A stretch of DNA of 64,000 nucleotides from the NCBI GenBank assembly GCA_020746105.1, contig CM036629.1, positions 8,707,501 through 8,771,500 on the forward strand. The letters run 5' to 3'. Of the stretch, positions 15,501-28,555 are shown piece after piece (the first letter of the stretch is position 1; every line of letters starts with the position of its first letter). The notes beneath the pieces are model-generated. The model saw only the letters and a list, made by a program, of their open reading frames with translations. It was not told the DNA's origin and searched no databases. The position numbers and the translations under genes are program-made. The stretch comes from Trogon surrucura. Its lineage: Eukaryota > Chordata > Aves > Trogoniformes > Trogonidae.

Positions 15501-18030
15501 GGTGAAGAGGCTGAAACCTTTCCAGGAAAACCCTGCCGTCATCGGCTTCCCCTGCCAGCTGCTGCCACCTGCGCGGGCAGAGCCACCAGAGCCCGAGGCT
15601 GTCCCAGCCTTGGCTCACAACTCGCAACACCCTCCTGCTGCTCCAGCTCTGTCCTGGCACCTCTGCCCCCGAGGAGGGTGGCTCTCCGCTCTCTTGTCCC
15701 TTGCTCTGAGGTGTGCAGCCCGGGGAGGTTTCCAAGGGAAGCTTTGCCTTTGACGTAGAAAGCAGGCTCCCGACGCGCAGGTCCAAGCGCAGGACTTTGC
15801 CCCGGGGGGTGGAAGAGGAAGGTGAAAAGCCAGCAGAAGTAAGGAAAACTCATCTATGGGCGGGCCCCGCTCCGCCGCGGGGTTGAATCCAGGGCTCCCT
15901 GTGAAGAAAGATTCCTTTCCCTCCCATTAGACGTGAACTGCAGTAAGGTCTTAAGCAGGAAGGAAGGAGCAGGCCACCCACGGGAAGGTGAACGAGGAGA
16001 TATTTAAGATCTTTCTTCTCCAGGCTGGCCGCACTGAAGCAGGACTCCCTCTGCTCACCCCTCACGGGGCTGACCCGGGAGCACGCAGGTGGTCACCATC
16101 CTTGGGTAGACCCCCCCATCTCTGTTTTGTGCAGGAGGATGTCGTGTCCCAGCTGTAACCAAAGCGGGCAGAAGCCGGGCACTTCATCGTGGGAGCTTTG
16201 CTGCCGCACATTTACTTTTGGAAACAACTGAAACTTTACTCTGACATTTTGGCCTCTCTGCCAGCAGCATCGTTTTCTGCGAGGAGAGCATCCAAATTCA
16301 CTCACCGGTGAGAGTTTTGATGGGAGAAGGGGATTAGAAGAGGAGAACCTTTGAAGAACACGGTGTGAATCCATCCCCATCTGGCCCTGACGGGAAGAGC
16401 CCATATCTGACGATGGTCCACTTTGTGCAACACATAAACAGGAAGATTCCACATTTTGTTTTCCTATTAAAAAAATATACAGAGTGTCCACGTGGATGTC
16501 AGGGTTTGCAGCTCGGAGTTTATTCCAGCAAATCCGCTGGCACAGCTCCTAGAGGACGGGCAGGAGTTGGCAGCTGGGCTCGTCGAGTCTCTCCGCAGAG
16601 ACAGCCAGCGCGAGGCCCTGGGGAGCCCGGCCCCCCTTCACGCCTTCAGGTCACTCACTCGGAGCAAGAGGCAACTCCGGCGCGGGTCCCAGCGGAGCAA
16701 GGAAAGGCAGCAGCAGCTCCCGGCGAGCACTCGGCCGCCAATAACTGCCAAAACCACGTGCTCAGGAGCAAGGGCTCGTGGGAAAGGGTGCACACTTTCC
16801 CCTGCCGGGGTCTGACGGATCCCCCAGCAGCTCCCCAGCCCTGGCAAGCTTTGCGAACGTGACGGGGAAGAAGCCTCGCCACGGGCTTCGTTAAGGCCAA
16901 TCCTTGGCACGTGATGCAGCGCGATCCCATGTAGCAAATCGCGAGTCCAGGTAAGGCTTGACGGATGTCAAAACAAGATGGGCCTGGCTCCTTGGAGCTG
17001 CCAAGCTCTTCAGTTGCTCTAAGTATCGGAATGGTCTTCTCCAGAAAGCCACTTGCGAGCAGAATCCAGCTGCACGTGGCAGGCACCTCCAGCGCCAAGC
17101 CCTGGTAGCTCTAAAGGCGCAAATAAAGCAGCTGCATTAGAGGTGTCCCAAGAGCTCACCAGAGGTAAAGAAGGGTCCGTACAGAGGAAGTGCCGACCAC
17201 AACAGTGCAGACCTGCCAACCCTGTAAACCAGGCGAGGATTAAACCCAGGGTTGGGGGCAGAGCTCCAGGAAGAGACCAGCTTTGTCTTACAGGACAGTA
17301 ACAGAAACAGTTTTCCCAGTTCTCCGGTTGGCCCAACACCACGGAAGGATCAGTACCTGCCTCAGGTACCTACTCACTGGAGTAGCTGGGGGGGGGCTTT
17401 GCCCACAGAGGAATCAGCTACTCCCAGACTCTCCGTTACTGGCAGAGGCCCTTTCCACAACAAAGGCAGATCGGTCTGAGGCAGGGAAGGGCAGGCTTCA
17501 GCACAGGAAAAGACTTCCGCTCCTGTTCTGCTGCTTTGCTAAAGCTCCCCTTTGATCCCTGGGGAAAGGGACAGTTTGGCAGCTGGAAGGCTATTGTGTG
17601 CCTCTCGCTATAAGCAGCTACTAAAGGCTGGGCCGAGAGCTTGAGCGAGTTCTTTAACCACACAGAGAACAGAGCTGTGCCCTAACGGGCAGGTAAGAAT
17701 TTGTCACTGCTAGGAGAACAGCTTCAAGCAAGAAGGGAATGAAAAGCCCATTTCCATGTACTAAAAGTGTTGAGTTTCTGCTGTAGGTAAAGCGCCACAA
17801 ACCTCAGGGGCTTGAGACAGATCCTGCCTCCTCTGTGGAAACCTTCCTGTTCCTCCTCTCTCGAGATTCGTGTCTGTGCTATTCATTGACTGGCAGCCTC
17901 GCTGGTTAAAGTCAAAGCCAGAGGCAAACTCTAACACCTGGGTTCCCAAAGAAATCCTTCGGCACTTTCCAAAGCGCTAACACGAGCAAGTTAAAGGATC
18001 CATCAAAGGAGGAAGAAGCCAGAAGAAAAC
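12536..18030. other. MMP15-CFAP20 convergent intergenic region
   Basis: About 5.5 kb with no recognisable coding exon and, unusually for this window, no clear CR1 tail. Contents: a poly-G run near 12705-12718, a degenerate 18-19-bp repeat with RBPJ-type motifs at 13736-13840, and scattered AATAAA hexamers (for example near 15000, 15176 and 17118) with no gene attached. Open frames of 100-250 codons here show no conserved domain. Confidence 0.6.
13736..13840. repeat. Degenerate 18-19-bp repeat with four RBPJ-type motifs
   Basis: Copies of AGATGCGTTTCCCAC-like units recur at intervals of 18-19 bp (one degenerate copy). TTCCCAC(A/G) falls at 13744-13751, 13763-13770, 13781-13788 and 13817-13824. 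The complement (C/T)GTGGGAA is the established RBPJ/CSL consensus. Function is inferred. Confidence 0.6.
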
Positions 18031-18043
18031 TTAGAGTCAAATG

Positions 18044-18049
18044 TTTAAT
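18044..18049 (-). terminator. Putative CFAP20 poly(A) signal ATTAAA
   Basis: On the - strand ATTAAA lies about 455 nt beyond the CFAP20 stop codon at 18503-18505, next to A/T-rich sequence. It is the best placed signal for the gene. No transcript support. Confidence 0.4.
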
Positions 18050-18502
18050 AACTTTCCAAGAGGGAATATTACATCCACAGAGAGAGCATATATAAAACAA
18101 GAGATGGAAAACAAGGAAAGGAAAAAAAAATAAAATAAATTGGTATCTTCAAGAGGGCACACTTAACCCCGTAATTCCTGCTGAGTCCCCTGGTCAGAGG
18201 CACAGCGGCCGCTCAGAGCGACGCCTCTGCGCAACATGAGCTCCGGGACCAGAGCACTTGCAGCGTTCAGGCTCAATACTTTGAGAACACCGAGGAAAAC
18301 TCCCAATTCCGTGCAACTCGCACATCAACACAGTCACAGTTACATGGTTAATTGTGTCCTGTCCAGCAGACTGATACCAGCCGAATCAAAGTTACCCTAG
18401 GCGAGCCGATCTAAAACTTGGTCTCGGTGAGGCCTTCTCCTCCACCTGCTTTTGTCTTCCTGCTGACCCCAAACATTTCTTGCATCGCTTCCCAACACGC
18501 TG

Positions 18503-18508
18503 TTATTG
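18503..18508 (-). CDS. CFAP20: CFAP20 terminal coding exon: Gln plus stop
   Basis: The - strand reads TCTTTCCAG then CAATAA, which gives the conserved C-terminal Gln and a TAA. The preceding exon ends ..NKAK with a GTGAGC donor at 19364. Only six coding bases lie here, so the exon is easily missed. The Gln restores the family's exact 193-residue length, which supports the call. Confidence 0.85.
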   Translation of the reverse strand, partial: Q

Positions 18509-21500
18509 CTGGAAAGAGCAGGAGAAGAAAGGAGACACTGTTAGACTCGGCAACACCAAGACAACCGTACCGGGGAGGGCTCCAAGCACTCCCCAGACCC
18601 GCCCCGGGAGGCTGCTCCAGCCCAGAAGGCAGTGACGGGTTCCTGGGAGGCGTCACCTACTGTTAGTGCTGCCTTCTACCTCCTGCTAAGCTCAACACTC
18701 AACGTCCTCCCTCGGCTCCTTGAAATTGTGCCCAGGAATCTTCACTGCTAAAACAAGCATCTGCACCAGCACAGGCTGGCCCTGGCAAAGAAGATGCTTC
18801 CTACAAGCTGCAAATATGCCAGGGACTCCTCTCCCACCACCAGTAAGAGCAGAGTTTGGTATCTCCTCCTGCTGGGTGGCCGCCACCTCACCTGTCCCCT
18901 TCCCACCGCATCACCCCACTGTCTGCACTGGGCAGGAGTGGGATCAGAGAGGGGGGAAATTTGGGCTAGAGGGACACAAAGACAAGTGCAGGGCTAGAGG
19001 TGGCTCTGAAGAGCAAAGCTGTTGTGCTGAGTCACAGGCGAAAGCGCTGGCGAGACGCTGGAGGCTGCCACCCTGCCCAGAGCCCTTTGAGGCGTGCAGG
19101 AAGGACGTGGGGAGCAGCTGCGCAGCTCACCCTGCTCCCAGAAGGGAACAACAGATCTTCCACGCGTTTTGGCAGGAAAGTCGCTCACCAAAGGCACCCC
19201 AGGCAGCCTCTTGCCCTGGAAACAGCCAGGGTGCTCCCTGGCTGGCGGCCAAAGCTGGTAAGAGCTCTGCTGCTGGAAGAAACTCTGCATTGTGAGGGCA
19301 GCGGGAGGAGGAGAAGAAGGCTAGCCTAGCCCAGCTGCTGCTCCCACCCTCCTCGCTTGCTCACCTTGGCCTTGTTCTGGACAGGTAGATACAGCTTGAA
19401 CTCAGCTGGAAGCTCATCCTCCGAGTAGAGCCGGTCAGAGAAGTACACCCGTCGGATGCGACAGTTGGCGTGGATCTGGGAGTCAGAAAAAGAGTCAGTC
19501 CATTTTCTGTACGCTCTTCCTGTATCCGGCTTGACTGTCGTGCAGCAGCCCGGCCTTGGCTCAGCAGCCAAAGAGACCTCACTGGCTCTCCCTGAATCTG
19601 ATAGGGCATCAGAGAAGAAAGGTTGGCCCATGCCCTCCGCTTGGCGTTACACGTTCTCTCCAGCGCTGGAAGTCGTCTCAAGAGACTTGGCCAAGCTCTG
19701 ACATCTCAGCAAATTGAGATCTGCCTCAGAGGGTTGCTTACAGGGTTCTTTGCCGAGAACCCACGTCCGCTTCTCCGCTGGTATCAGCATTTGCCAGAAC
19801 ACTCTCAGCCTCAGCTTGCTGCATTTTTAACACTCCCTCTTCAGGGCCTCCCTGAGGTCAGGAATGAGATTGTCCAGTCTGCGCTGCCTCCGCTATCAGC
19901 AGAGTCACTCCAGTCTCCCTTGTGGGTACGTGAGGGGGGCAGACACCTCCCTGTTCACCTCAGGGCAACCATAGCAGTCCCATCACACTAAGGAACAGGC
20001 ACACTCTGCACACTGGCAGTCCTCAAAATAACACATGTCACCGGGCACAGCAACACCAATCCCAGCAGACCTCCAGCCAGCGGGACAGCCGCCACACCGC
20101 GGGGAGTGTTAGGTGGACTGTGATTCTTACCCTAACCGACAGCCAGCAAGAGAAACAAGATGGAAACTGGCTCCTTCACCCCAGTCTAGTCCAGTAAAGC
20201 GAGGCAGCACAAACGCCTCTGCCTCTGCTCCCTCAGTCGGGTTTTGCTCCCCTGCCGCAGAGCGAGACTGGCAAAGGTACCAGTCTGGGTTAAGCCAGGA
20301 TTCCCAGATGGCAAGATCATCACTGACCACTCGTTTCTGAGGGCAGGATGTGCCTGCTGCTCACCTGAACTCTCAGGGTCTCGATGTAATTTGTCCCGTA
20401 AGCCCGGCGCGTGAAGTCCGACAGGTTGAACTGGATTTGGTTCCAGCCGTCGTCCAACCGCATGGGCATGGTGCAGATGAAAGGCTTCACCCGAGTTGTG
20501 CTCTGGTAGTTACTTGCCCGGAAACGCCGGCGTACGTTCTTATCATCCAGCACCTGGGGCACGGAAGGAAGGCTGCTCACTCAGGCACCCAGTTCCCCAG
20601 ACCGCAGCTCTTCCAGACTCAGGCCCTGCCTGTCTCTGAGAGAGGGCTCTCCTACTCCCACCCCTCCAATTCAGAGTACTTTGAACACATGAAACAGACC
20701 CATTTTCAGGAACATCAACGACACGCTTGCGAACTGCCTGACTCCCCCACAGCAGGAGACCCCATGCATCGCATGGCCAAGGAAGAAAAAGTTTTGGGGA
20801 CCACTCACCGCCTGGGATGAGTTCCAACACAAGACTGCAGGCTCCCTGGCACCCTCCTCACGGGGCCCTGGACGGGCTTCCCCACCACATGCTCCTCACC
20901 TGCACTTCAAAAGTGAAGTATTTCTTCAGGTTCTTGATGATCATCACGAGGAAAGGTAGTTTGATGCCCAGGGTCTTCTTCGGGTCAGCAGGACATGTGA
21001 TGTATGTGGTACTGCGAGGGACAGAAAAACGCTTTAGGATCTCGCGTAGCACAGAGCACACAGCCAGAGGGTCGAGCCTCTCCCATGACCCAGCACAGTC
21101 TTGGAGGACAGGCAGAAAGAGAGTGCTGAGATCCTAAAATCTCAGCCATGACCAGGGCTTCCCATAACAGGGGGGAGAGTTTCAAGAGGTAGCTTCAAGG
21201 AGAACAAGAGAATGCATTTCAAATCCCACTCTTCTCCCCCAGGGCATGAAACACCTTCCTGGACAGCTTCACCTTCCCAGTTTCAAGGCCACGTGCATGG
21301 CGTTTCTTAACACAATCTCTTCCTATCTTTGTCTGAACAGGTAGATCCCTCCAGAGTACAGCAGAGCCCCCACCACATGCTCTATACGGTGGGTAAAGCA
21401 GAGTTCATGAGCCCTAGAAGCACACGTCACGCCTGGCAAGTTCTGTATCAACACATCTTGGGAAGAAGAGAAGCGCTGGCTCTGCCTGTCTGCAGGAGAG

Positions 21501-24500
21501 GAGTCTCCGCTGCCCTTATAAGGAGCGCCCTGCTCTGAATCACCCCTGGAGAAGCCTTGGGAGACTCTGAGGCCGCTCACGGAGCTGGCGTCTCTCTCCG
21601 GTCGATGGAGATGAGGTTGCTAAGTGAAGCACCATAAGCAATTTCCCTCATAAATTTCCCTTTGATCTTCCTGCTGTCGGGAGAGGAGCCGTGCCATGGG
21701 GAGAACGGGCCTCAGACAATAAAAGATGCATAAGACGGCGCTGCCTTCTCAGCAACTGGCAGTGCTTACTGGGGACTGGGTATCAAATATGGCTTTTTTC
21801 CAACCCTGAAGTGATGAAAAAGTAACGGGACTTTATTTTTATTGTTATCCCTTAGCTCCACTGAGGCTGACAGAGAGCTCTACAAGTACACCCAGCGATA
21901 GGCACAGTCCAGAGCCACAGGGAGGGATCAGTGATCTGACTCCAGACCATATTCTTCAACGGACTGACAAAGAGATTGCAGCAGAGCCTGAAGGAGACGT
22001 CTGCTGGGCGCTGACATCTTTCACTCTGCTGCAGGGCACAGCAGGGCAGAAGAACAACACCTCTTCCTACCTGACATTAGTTCCTTCGATCTCCAGCACC
22101 AGCGACTGAATGTCATTGTCGGTGATTCGCTTAATGTGGCCGTTGCGTACCTGGGAGGAAAGCGGGACAGACAGCACAGAGGTTACTCGAGAGGGAAACA
22201 AGACGTGCTGACAGCTCCACTGAAGGGGGCGGGAGGAAAGATCCCAGGAGGACCCATCCACATTCACTTGGCTCCTGTTGTCCTCGACATCACTGTTTCC
22301 AAGGATTTGATCACCGCCCCAGAGTGCCAGGACTCCAGGCAAGAGTTTCTGGCCCAGCACGCTGCACAGACACCGAGCGCAAGACTTCCATCCATCCAAA
22401 CACGCTACAGCGAACACAAGTGATTCAAGCCTCGTGTCCGAGGCCCAAATAAACAAACAGAAAAGTGTCAGAGCAAGCTCAAACCAGACTGGGAGAAGGG
22501 GTAAAACCATGCAGGAGCGATATTGGGGCAAGCAAAAGAATCAACCAGCCAGCCACTGGTCACAAAGGTGTGCTGGTTGCTACTGCTCGGAATGGCTGAG
22601 TGCCTCATGGAAAAACTTGGTTAAAATTCTTTATAATTGCAGCACACACAAGCGCAGAGCCACCGCCTGGTCTGCCGAGGGGCACAGGGATTTGGCTACT
22701 CGGCCGCAGCCAGCTCCCCACAGAGCTCAGGGAGGCCAGGGCTGGAACCAGGAGCCAACACAAATTCATTTTTCTCCACAAGCAACACAGCTGACTCTCA
22801 GGGTCTGAGGATTTTTTTTTTTAACGAAGCAGCTTGCTTGCCATCACATTTATCTCCATTTAAAAGGCACTTTCACTAATTAAGCCCTCTGCTCTTCCCC
22901 ACTGCTAGATCAGCAAATTGCAAAGCTCCTTCCGGCTCCGTGAATTAATTTCTTCAGCACCCATCACCACTGCTAATATATAGGATACATTAAGCTTCTA
23001 ATGGGATGGTTCCAGTCATGAGCTACAAAACGTTTTATGGGCTTAGCAATTCAGAATCCATTTCTTCCAAGGGACCTACCTGGATGACTCTGCACGCATT
23101 TGCTGGAAGGAGATCAGCCCTGCGAGCAGCCCACCCCCTTAGCTGGTCTCTGCACTAAGCAGTTTCAAGAAACCTCCACCTGGATCACCCTCTTCACACA
23201 GAAACTTCCAGAAAGCATTAAGTTCAGAGAGAGGATGCTCACGGTGTAACCATATCTTCCCTTTGCATCAAACGCAACTCCTGGGGATTTATAGGCCTGT
23301 TTATTTTTTTTCTTTTTTAATTCAGCAGCCCAGCAGAAACTCACGTGCCTCTTCCGTATTTGAAGCAGCGATTGGCACATGGGAAATTAAATTCTGGAAG
23401 CCACAGGGATCCAGCACGTGGCCTTAACACTGGGAAACAACCCTGATGAAGCAGGTGACAGTAGCACCCAACAAAGCCTGCTGCCATGCCACAGAAGAGT
23501 TTTCACCAGGGGAGGCTTATGGCTCCACAGAGGGGAGAAGGTTCAGGTTTGGGCTTCTCTGGAGAGGACAGTAACAAGGAAAACAGCTAAACGTGCTTTA
23601 AATGAATTAGTCAGCAGCGTTTCTATCTGCAGCCAGGTCCCCTTCCTCAGCCTGTGCAGGCTTTCCTTCCCCCAGATCACAGGGACAATGAAAAGCAGCA
23701 ACTCTTCTTCCTCAGCATTGCCCGAAAACAGGATGAAAGACAGCAGAAAAGAGAGGAGATAAGTACAGACCATGGCCACGCCGCAGCAGAGCCCCTTCCT
23801 CCCAGTCCCACCCAGCTTGAGCTAAGTTTTTGTGAGCTGCACTGCTGTCCAGCAGCAGGGAGACGGGGGCCAGAAAATTTTAGAAATCCAAGCGCGCATA
23901 GAGACTAGGTCAGTATTTTCTAGAAACCTAAGAAGGTAGGTTTTTGAAGTGGAGAAAATAAAAGTTCTTCAAATGCGTAACCTCCTCTGAATCAGCAAGT
24001 TACCTGCTGCCTAAACACATGCTTGGAAAATCTTGTTTTGCAGAGGCAAATCTCAAATCTCCCAGGGTTCGGAGGGAGCAGCAGCTTCACGGACAGTCAG
24101 TGTCCAAACACATAGAATCACAGAATGCTGGGGGTTGGAAGGGAGCTCTAGAGATCATCCAGCCCAGCCCCCCTGCCAGAGCAGGGTCACCAGCAAAACG
24201 TAAAAAAAAGCCCAAAGGAAAAGGAGCAAGGAGCAATCCTCCCCAGGCCTGGCTGATGCGGTCCAAGGCCGACCTCTGGAGGCTCGCTCCTGCATCGTTG
24301 CCGGCTGCCCTGTCGTTAGGCAACGGGCTTGTGCCAGCAAGAGCGAGCTGAAACACAGCCATGGGTACAACCTCGCCTCGACGGGCCAGCGCTTCTTGAA
24401 GCCGGCGGTGGGTGCAGAGGAGGCAGGAGGGCCTCTGTGCCCAGTGGGGGAAAGGGTGCGAAATAAGTGCTACCTGGCTGTGCTGTAGCATGTGGTGCAA

Positions 24501-27500
24501 ACAGCTTTGGGGAGAAGAAGCGAGCAAGCGGCTTGGGCTGCTGTACTGAAGACACGAGCCCGACAAAAACACTGTATGGAAGAACTAACAAGTGGGAGAA
24601 GGGCTTCAAGAGGAGCCCACCACAGCACTCACAGCAACTGGATACCAGCCACAATCATCAGGGAAACTGCAGTCTGCATCCTGGTGACAGGGCACGTGTT
24701 TGACCTTCAGACAGCCATCGAACACAAGCTGAACTTGTGTCTTCCCCACAGCACCTGAAACAGCTAATGATATTCCATGTCAATGTGCTCACAGGAGGAA
24801 CGTGGAGAGGTTAGCAAGAGGGCTGATAGGCTTGACAAGTTTCATCGACCCGCTCCCATCCGCTCTGCGGAAAAGCGTCGGCGAGTCCCCTGGAGAGCGG
24901 TCAGCGTGTCTCCGGGAATGAACAGATGACTCCAAACAACGAAGTGCTGGAAGGTAAACACGAAACACCTTGAAAACAAGGCCTGCAAACGGGGCATACG
25001 TGGTGCTGGAAGGCCAGGGAATAAAGCACAGCCCAGCAGTTACCGGCTCCCTGCGGACAAGGCTGAAGGAGGAATCTCTACCTGCAGGGGCGGTGGGACA
25101 CTCATCGTGCTCTTCCCAAGGCCTGGACACTTTAGTCCTGCCAGAGTCCCCTGGGACAGGAGATTTGCGGCCAGGACAGATCAGGCTTGGCAGAGTGTGC
25201 TGCCAAGGCCTGCCCAGAGCTTACCCACAGCCCCCGAGGGAGAAGAGAGAGAAGGAAGGACTGGATCCTACTACTCAGAGGGAGGTTAGAAACGCTCTCA
25301 CCAAGGGAAGGCTTCCGGTGCCCCATTCCTACGCCTGTATCAAATGAATCACAGAATCACAGAATGTTAGAGGTTGGAAGGGACCTTAAAGATCATCTAG
25401 TCCAACCCCCCTGCCAGAGCAGGATCACCTACAGTAGATCGCACAGGAACGCGTCCAGGCGGGTTTTGAATGTCTCAAGAGAAGGAGATTCCACAACCTC
25501 CCTGGGCAGCCTGTTCCAGTGCTCGGTCACCCTCACAGTAAAAAAGTTTTTCCTCATATTTTTCTGGAACCTCCTGTGTTCCAGCTTCCACCCATTGCCC
25601 CTTGTCTTGTCAGTGGACGCCGCTGAAAAGAGCCTGGCTCCATCCTCCTGACATTCCCCCTTGACATATTTATAAACATTAATGAGGTCATCCCTCAGCC
25701 TCCTCTTCTCCAAGCTAAAGAGACACAGCTCCTTCAGCCTTTCCTCATAAGGGAGATGCTCCACTCCCTTCACCATCTTTGTGGCTCTACGCTGGACTCT
25801 CTCAAGCAGCTCCCTGTCCTTCTTGAACTGAGGGGCCCAGAACTGGACACAATATTCCAGATGTGGCCTCACCAGGGCAGAGTAGAGGGGCAGGAGGACC
25901 TCTCTTGACCTACTTGCTACTCCCCTTCTAATACACCCCAGGATGCCATTGGCCTTCTTGGCCACGAGGGCACATTGCTGGCTCATGGCCATCCTGCTGT
26001 CCACTAGAACCCCCAGGTCCCTTTCCCCTGCACTGCTCTCCAGCAGGGCAGTCCCCAACCTATATTGGCACATGGGGTTATTTTTTCCCAAGTGCAAAAC
26101 TCTACACTTGCCCTTATTAAACTTCATAAGATTTCCCCCTGCCCAGCCCTCCGGTCTGTCCGGGTCTCTCTGAATGGCTGCACAGCCTTCTGGTGTGTCA
26201 ACCACTCCTCCCAACTTCGTATCATCAGCAAACTTGCTGACAACATTCTCTAATCCCTCAATGAGGAAGCCTCTACTTTGCACCGTCTCTTTCAGGACAA
26301 GCAGTGCCCATTCTACTGGGGCCAAATGAGAAACAGTTTTCTGCATGTCACAAAAGATTTAGAATCCCTAAGATCTAAAAAAATAAACCAAAACAAAATA
26401 AAAAATAATAATTAAAAAAAAATACTACCTTTTGCAAAGATAAGAGAGCCCACATTAGGACAGCTATGAACCCAGCAATCGGGTCATTCACCTCGGATAT
26501 GGGAGAGCATCAAATCCCTTGTTTCCAATTCTCACCAAAACTACAGATTCATTTCATGCACCCCCTGAAGTGAGCCATGATCACTTATTGCAAAGTTTTG
26601 GACACTCTCTTCCAGGAACTCCAACCCTGACCCTTTTCTGTGGCAATATCAGAGCTGGAACATTCCTGGGATGTCCAGGGCAGTATTTTCCAGCAAATAA
26701 ATAAGCAAACGCATGCACTGGAAACATCTCTCAGTGTTTCTGGACATTTACTCACTTCACGAACGCGCTGTCCAAGCCAGATGCCAGCCTGCCCCTCTGC
26801 TGCTGGCCTGGAAGGTTCTTGCATTGAGCCAGAGAGGCTTCACCAGAAGCTCAGCCCCTTCTCCCTGCTTGCAGCAGGCCACCAGCACCCAAACCATCAG
26901 TGCCACCTCCACACGCAATCTTCCTACCACCCAATAAACGAGTCAGCAGCACAAGCAGGGTTTTCTGAAGGGGCTGGCCAGGGGAGCTCACACTCAGACC
27001 TGAGGGACTTCTCTTTCTCAACTCCAAGGCGGTGAGACACGCCAAGGGCCGCCCTTCACCTCTTGCTGCTGTGAACGCACCAGGCCAGGACAGGTCAGGA
27101 CACCAGGTCAGGAACACCAGGTTAAAAACCCACCACTCCAATTCCTTTTAAACAGGAGAGCAAGGCGAAAGAGCGAACGACACAGACATCCATGGGCAAA
27201 GAAGTCACAAACCCCACTCTGGTTTCACACAACATCTTTGTAAGCAGGGAAATCCTCACAACAAGCTTGCCCAAGCTGGACCACGCTTCTTCAGGACAGA
27301 CAGACCTCTGAGCAATGAAGAGGAACGGCAGCGCTGATTTTCTGTTGGTCTTTGCTGGCCAATCTAGCCATTACTGCACCTGAATGGACTGCTGCTTATG
27401 TCCACCCTGCAAGCAGAGTTCCTGCTGGACAGCCCACGAGCTGTGCAGGGCACCTCACGTTGGAAGGCACCCCGGGAGGTCTCCTGTCCAACCTTCACCT

Positions 27501-28555
27501 CCAAGCCGGGTCAGTGGCTTTATACAACCTGGAGGCACGTCACACCCCTTTGTCCAAGAGTTTTTAACACACCGCATCCTCACATCATCCAAACAAGGTA
27601 CCAATCCTTTTCTCAAGTCACAAATGTTTGTGCAACAGCCTTAACACGGACAGGCAAGGCGAGGCACCCTGGTTCCTCACAGAGCTGCATGGGTACCTCA
27701 CTGGTGGGACACGGGATGGGTCTCTGCTGCCTGTCCCCCAGCCCATGGCTTGTAAACACTCACGCAAGCTCACTGAGGTCAAACAACAGCGCTGTCTGCT
27801 GAACTGCCTCGAAGGCCTTCGTTCCTACTGAAACCACAAGAAATTCAGGTTAGGTTCAAGCACAAGTAACGGAATACACGTCGTAACCTCAGAGGGGAGA
27901 GCCTGCTCTCCTCAAGAGTATAACAAGTGTTTTGGAGAATCGCTTTTTGGTGGCAACGCAACCACAGGCAGTTTGTGGAGGGGAGGGAGCAGCAGGTGTC
28001 GGCACCTCCACCTGGGCTGATAAGGGCTCCCTGAGGTGAGACAGGCGGGAGACGACAGGCAGCCCTCAACAGAACCACTCTGGAAACAGACGGGGAGGAA
28101 AAAACATAACAGACGAAACGTTCCTGACTTCTTGCGTGCCCTGAAAGCCACCTGAGAATCACAGAACCCTTCTGGTGGGAAAAGGCCTTGAAGATCGCCA
28201 AGTCCTGATCTAACTCCACCAGGCCCGAGGCCCTGAGCCCCACATCCTTCTAAATACACCCAGCGATGGCGATTCAGCCGCTCCCCATGGCAACAAAACA
28301 ACAAAAAACCCCAAAGAAGATCCCCCCAGACCCCTCAGTTCTGTCCATGGGCGGGGGAAAGGTTCGTTTTGTTTCCCGCCGCCCGTTTTGCCGCCTTTTT
28401 TGCCGCCTCTGAGGCGAGAGGCCTCCCCGCTCCCTCCTCCTCCTCCTCCTCCCCTGCCGGTGCCTCCTCACCTTCTTATCCCAGATCTGCAGCGGCTTGC
28501 TGCCGATGCTGTACAGCACCGAGAGGAACCCGCTCTGGAAGGTGTTTTTGAACAT
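18503..28555 (-). CDS. CFAP20: CFAP20, ciliary doublet inner-junction protein
   Basis: A small conserved DUF667-family protein that builds the inner junction between A and B tubules of ciliary doublets. It affects ciliary beating and tubulin modification, and a nuclear role is also reported. Exons in transcript order: 28472-28555, 22071-22150, 20900-21011, 20365-20553, 19365-19475, 18503-18508. The total is 193 residues, the same length as human CFAP20. The protein starts [20 protein letters not shown], includes [19 protein letters not shown] and [19 protein letters not shown], and ends ..PVQNKAKQ. Near-identity to other vertebrates is expected of this family. The last exon supplies only Gln and the stop. 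Exon 1 sits in a CpG-rich promoter with an RFX X-box. Intron 1 (6.3 kb) carries a long CR1 copy. Exon phases all agree. Confidence 0.97.
24108..24190 (-). mobile_element. CR1 3' end, short fragment
   Basis: Read on the + strand it begins ATAGAATCACAGAATGCTGG and continues GGTTGGAAGGGAGCTCTAGA, the reverse complement of a CR1 terminus. It breaks off after about 80 bp. Confidence 0.85.
25349..26343 (-). mobile_element. CR1 LINE copy with an open ORF2 C-terminal frame
   Basis: The copy is about 1 kb, 5'-truncated as is usual for CR1, and ends in the typical CACAGAATCACAGAATG (as seen on the + strand). A 305-codon frame (25429-26346, - strand) is open to its natural stop. It starts within the reverse-transcriptase domain, has the catalytic FADD motif ([10 protein letters not shown]), and continues through GKCRVLHLG and [14 protein letters not shown]. 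The lack of stops and shifts suggests a recent insertion compared with the other copies here. It lies in CFAP20 intron 1 in the gene's sense orientation. Confidence 0.93.
28155..28290 (-). mobile_element. Old CR1 fragment
   Basis: AGAATCACAGAACCCTTCTG followed by GGTGGGAAAAGGCCTTGAAG matches a diverged CR1 3' end in reverse orientation. The similarity fades toward 28290, close to CFAP20 exon 1. Confidence 0.65.

Larger units (their letters stand above)
22151..28471 (-). other. CFAP20 intron 1, 6.3 kb
   Basis: It contains a CR1 tail (24108-24190), a long CR1 copy (25349-26343), another CR1 fragment (28155-28290) and an A/T-rich stretch near 22810-23060. I saw no coding exon between 22151 and 28471 on either strand. 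Confidence 0.75.

Noticed and set aside
25429-26346. 305-codon - strand frame as a host gene
   Set aside because: FADD and the ORF2 tail identify it as a CR1 retrotransposon fragment.
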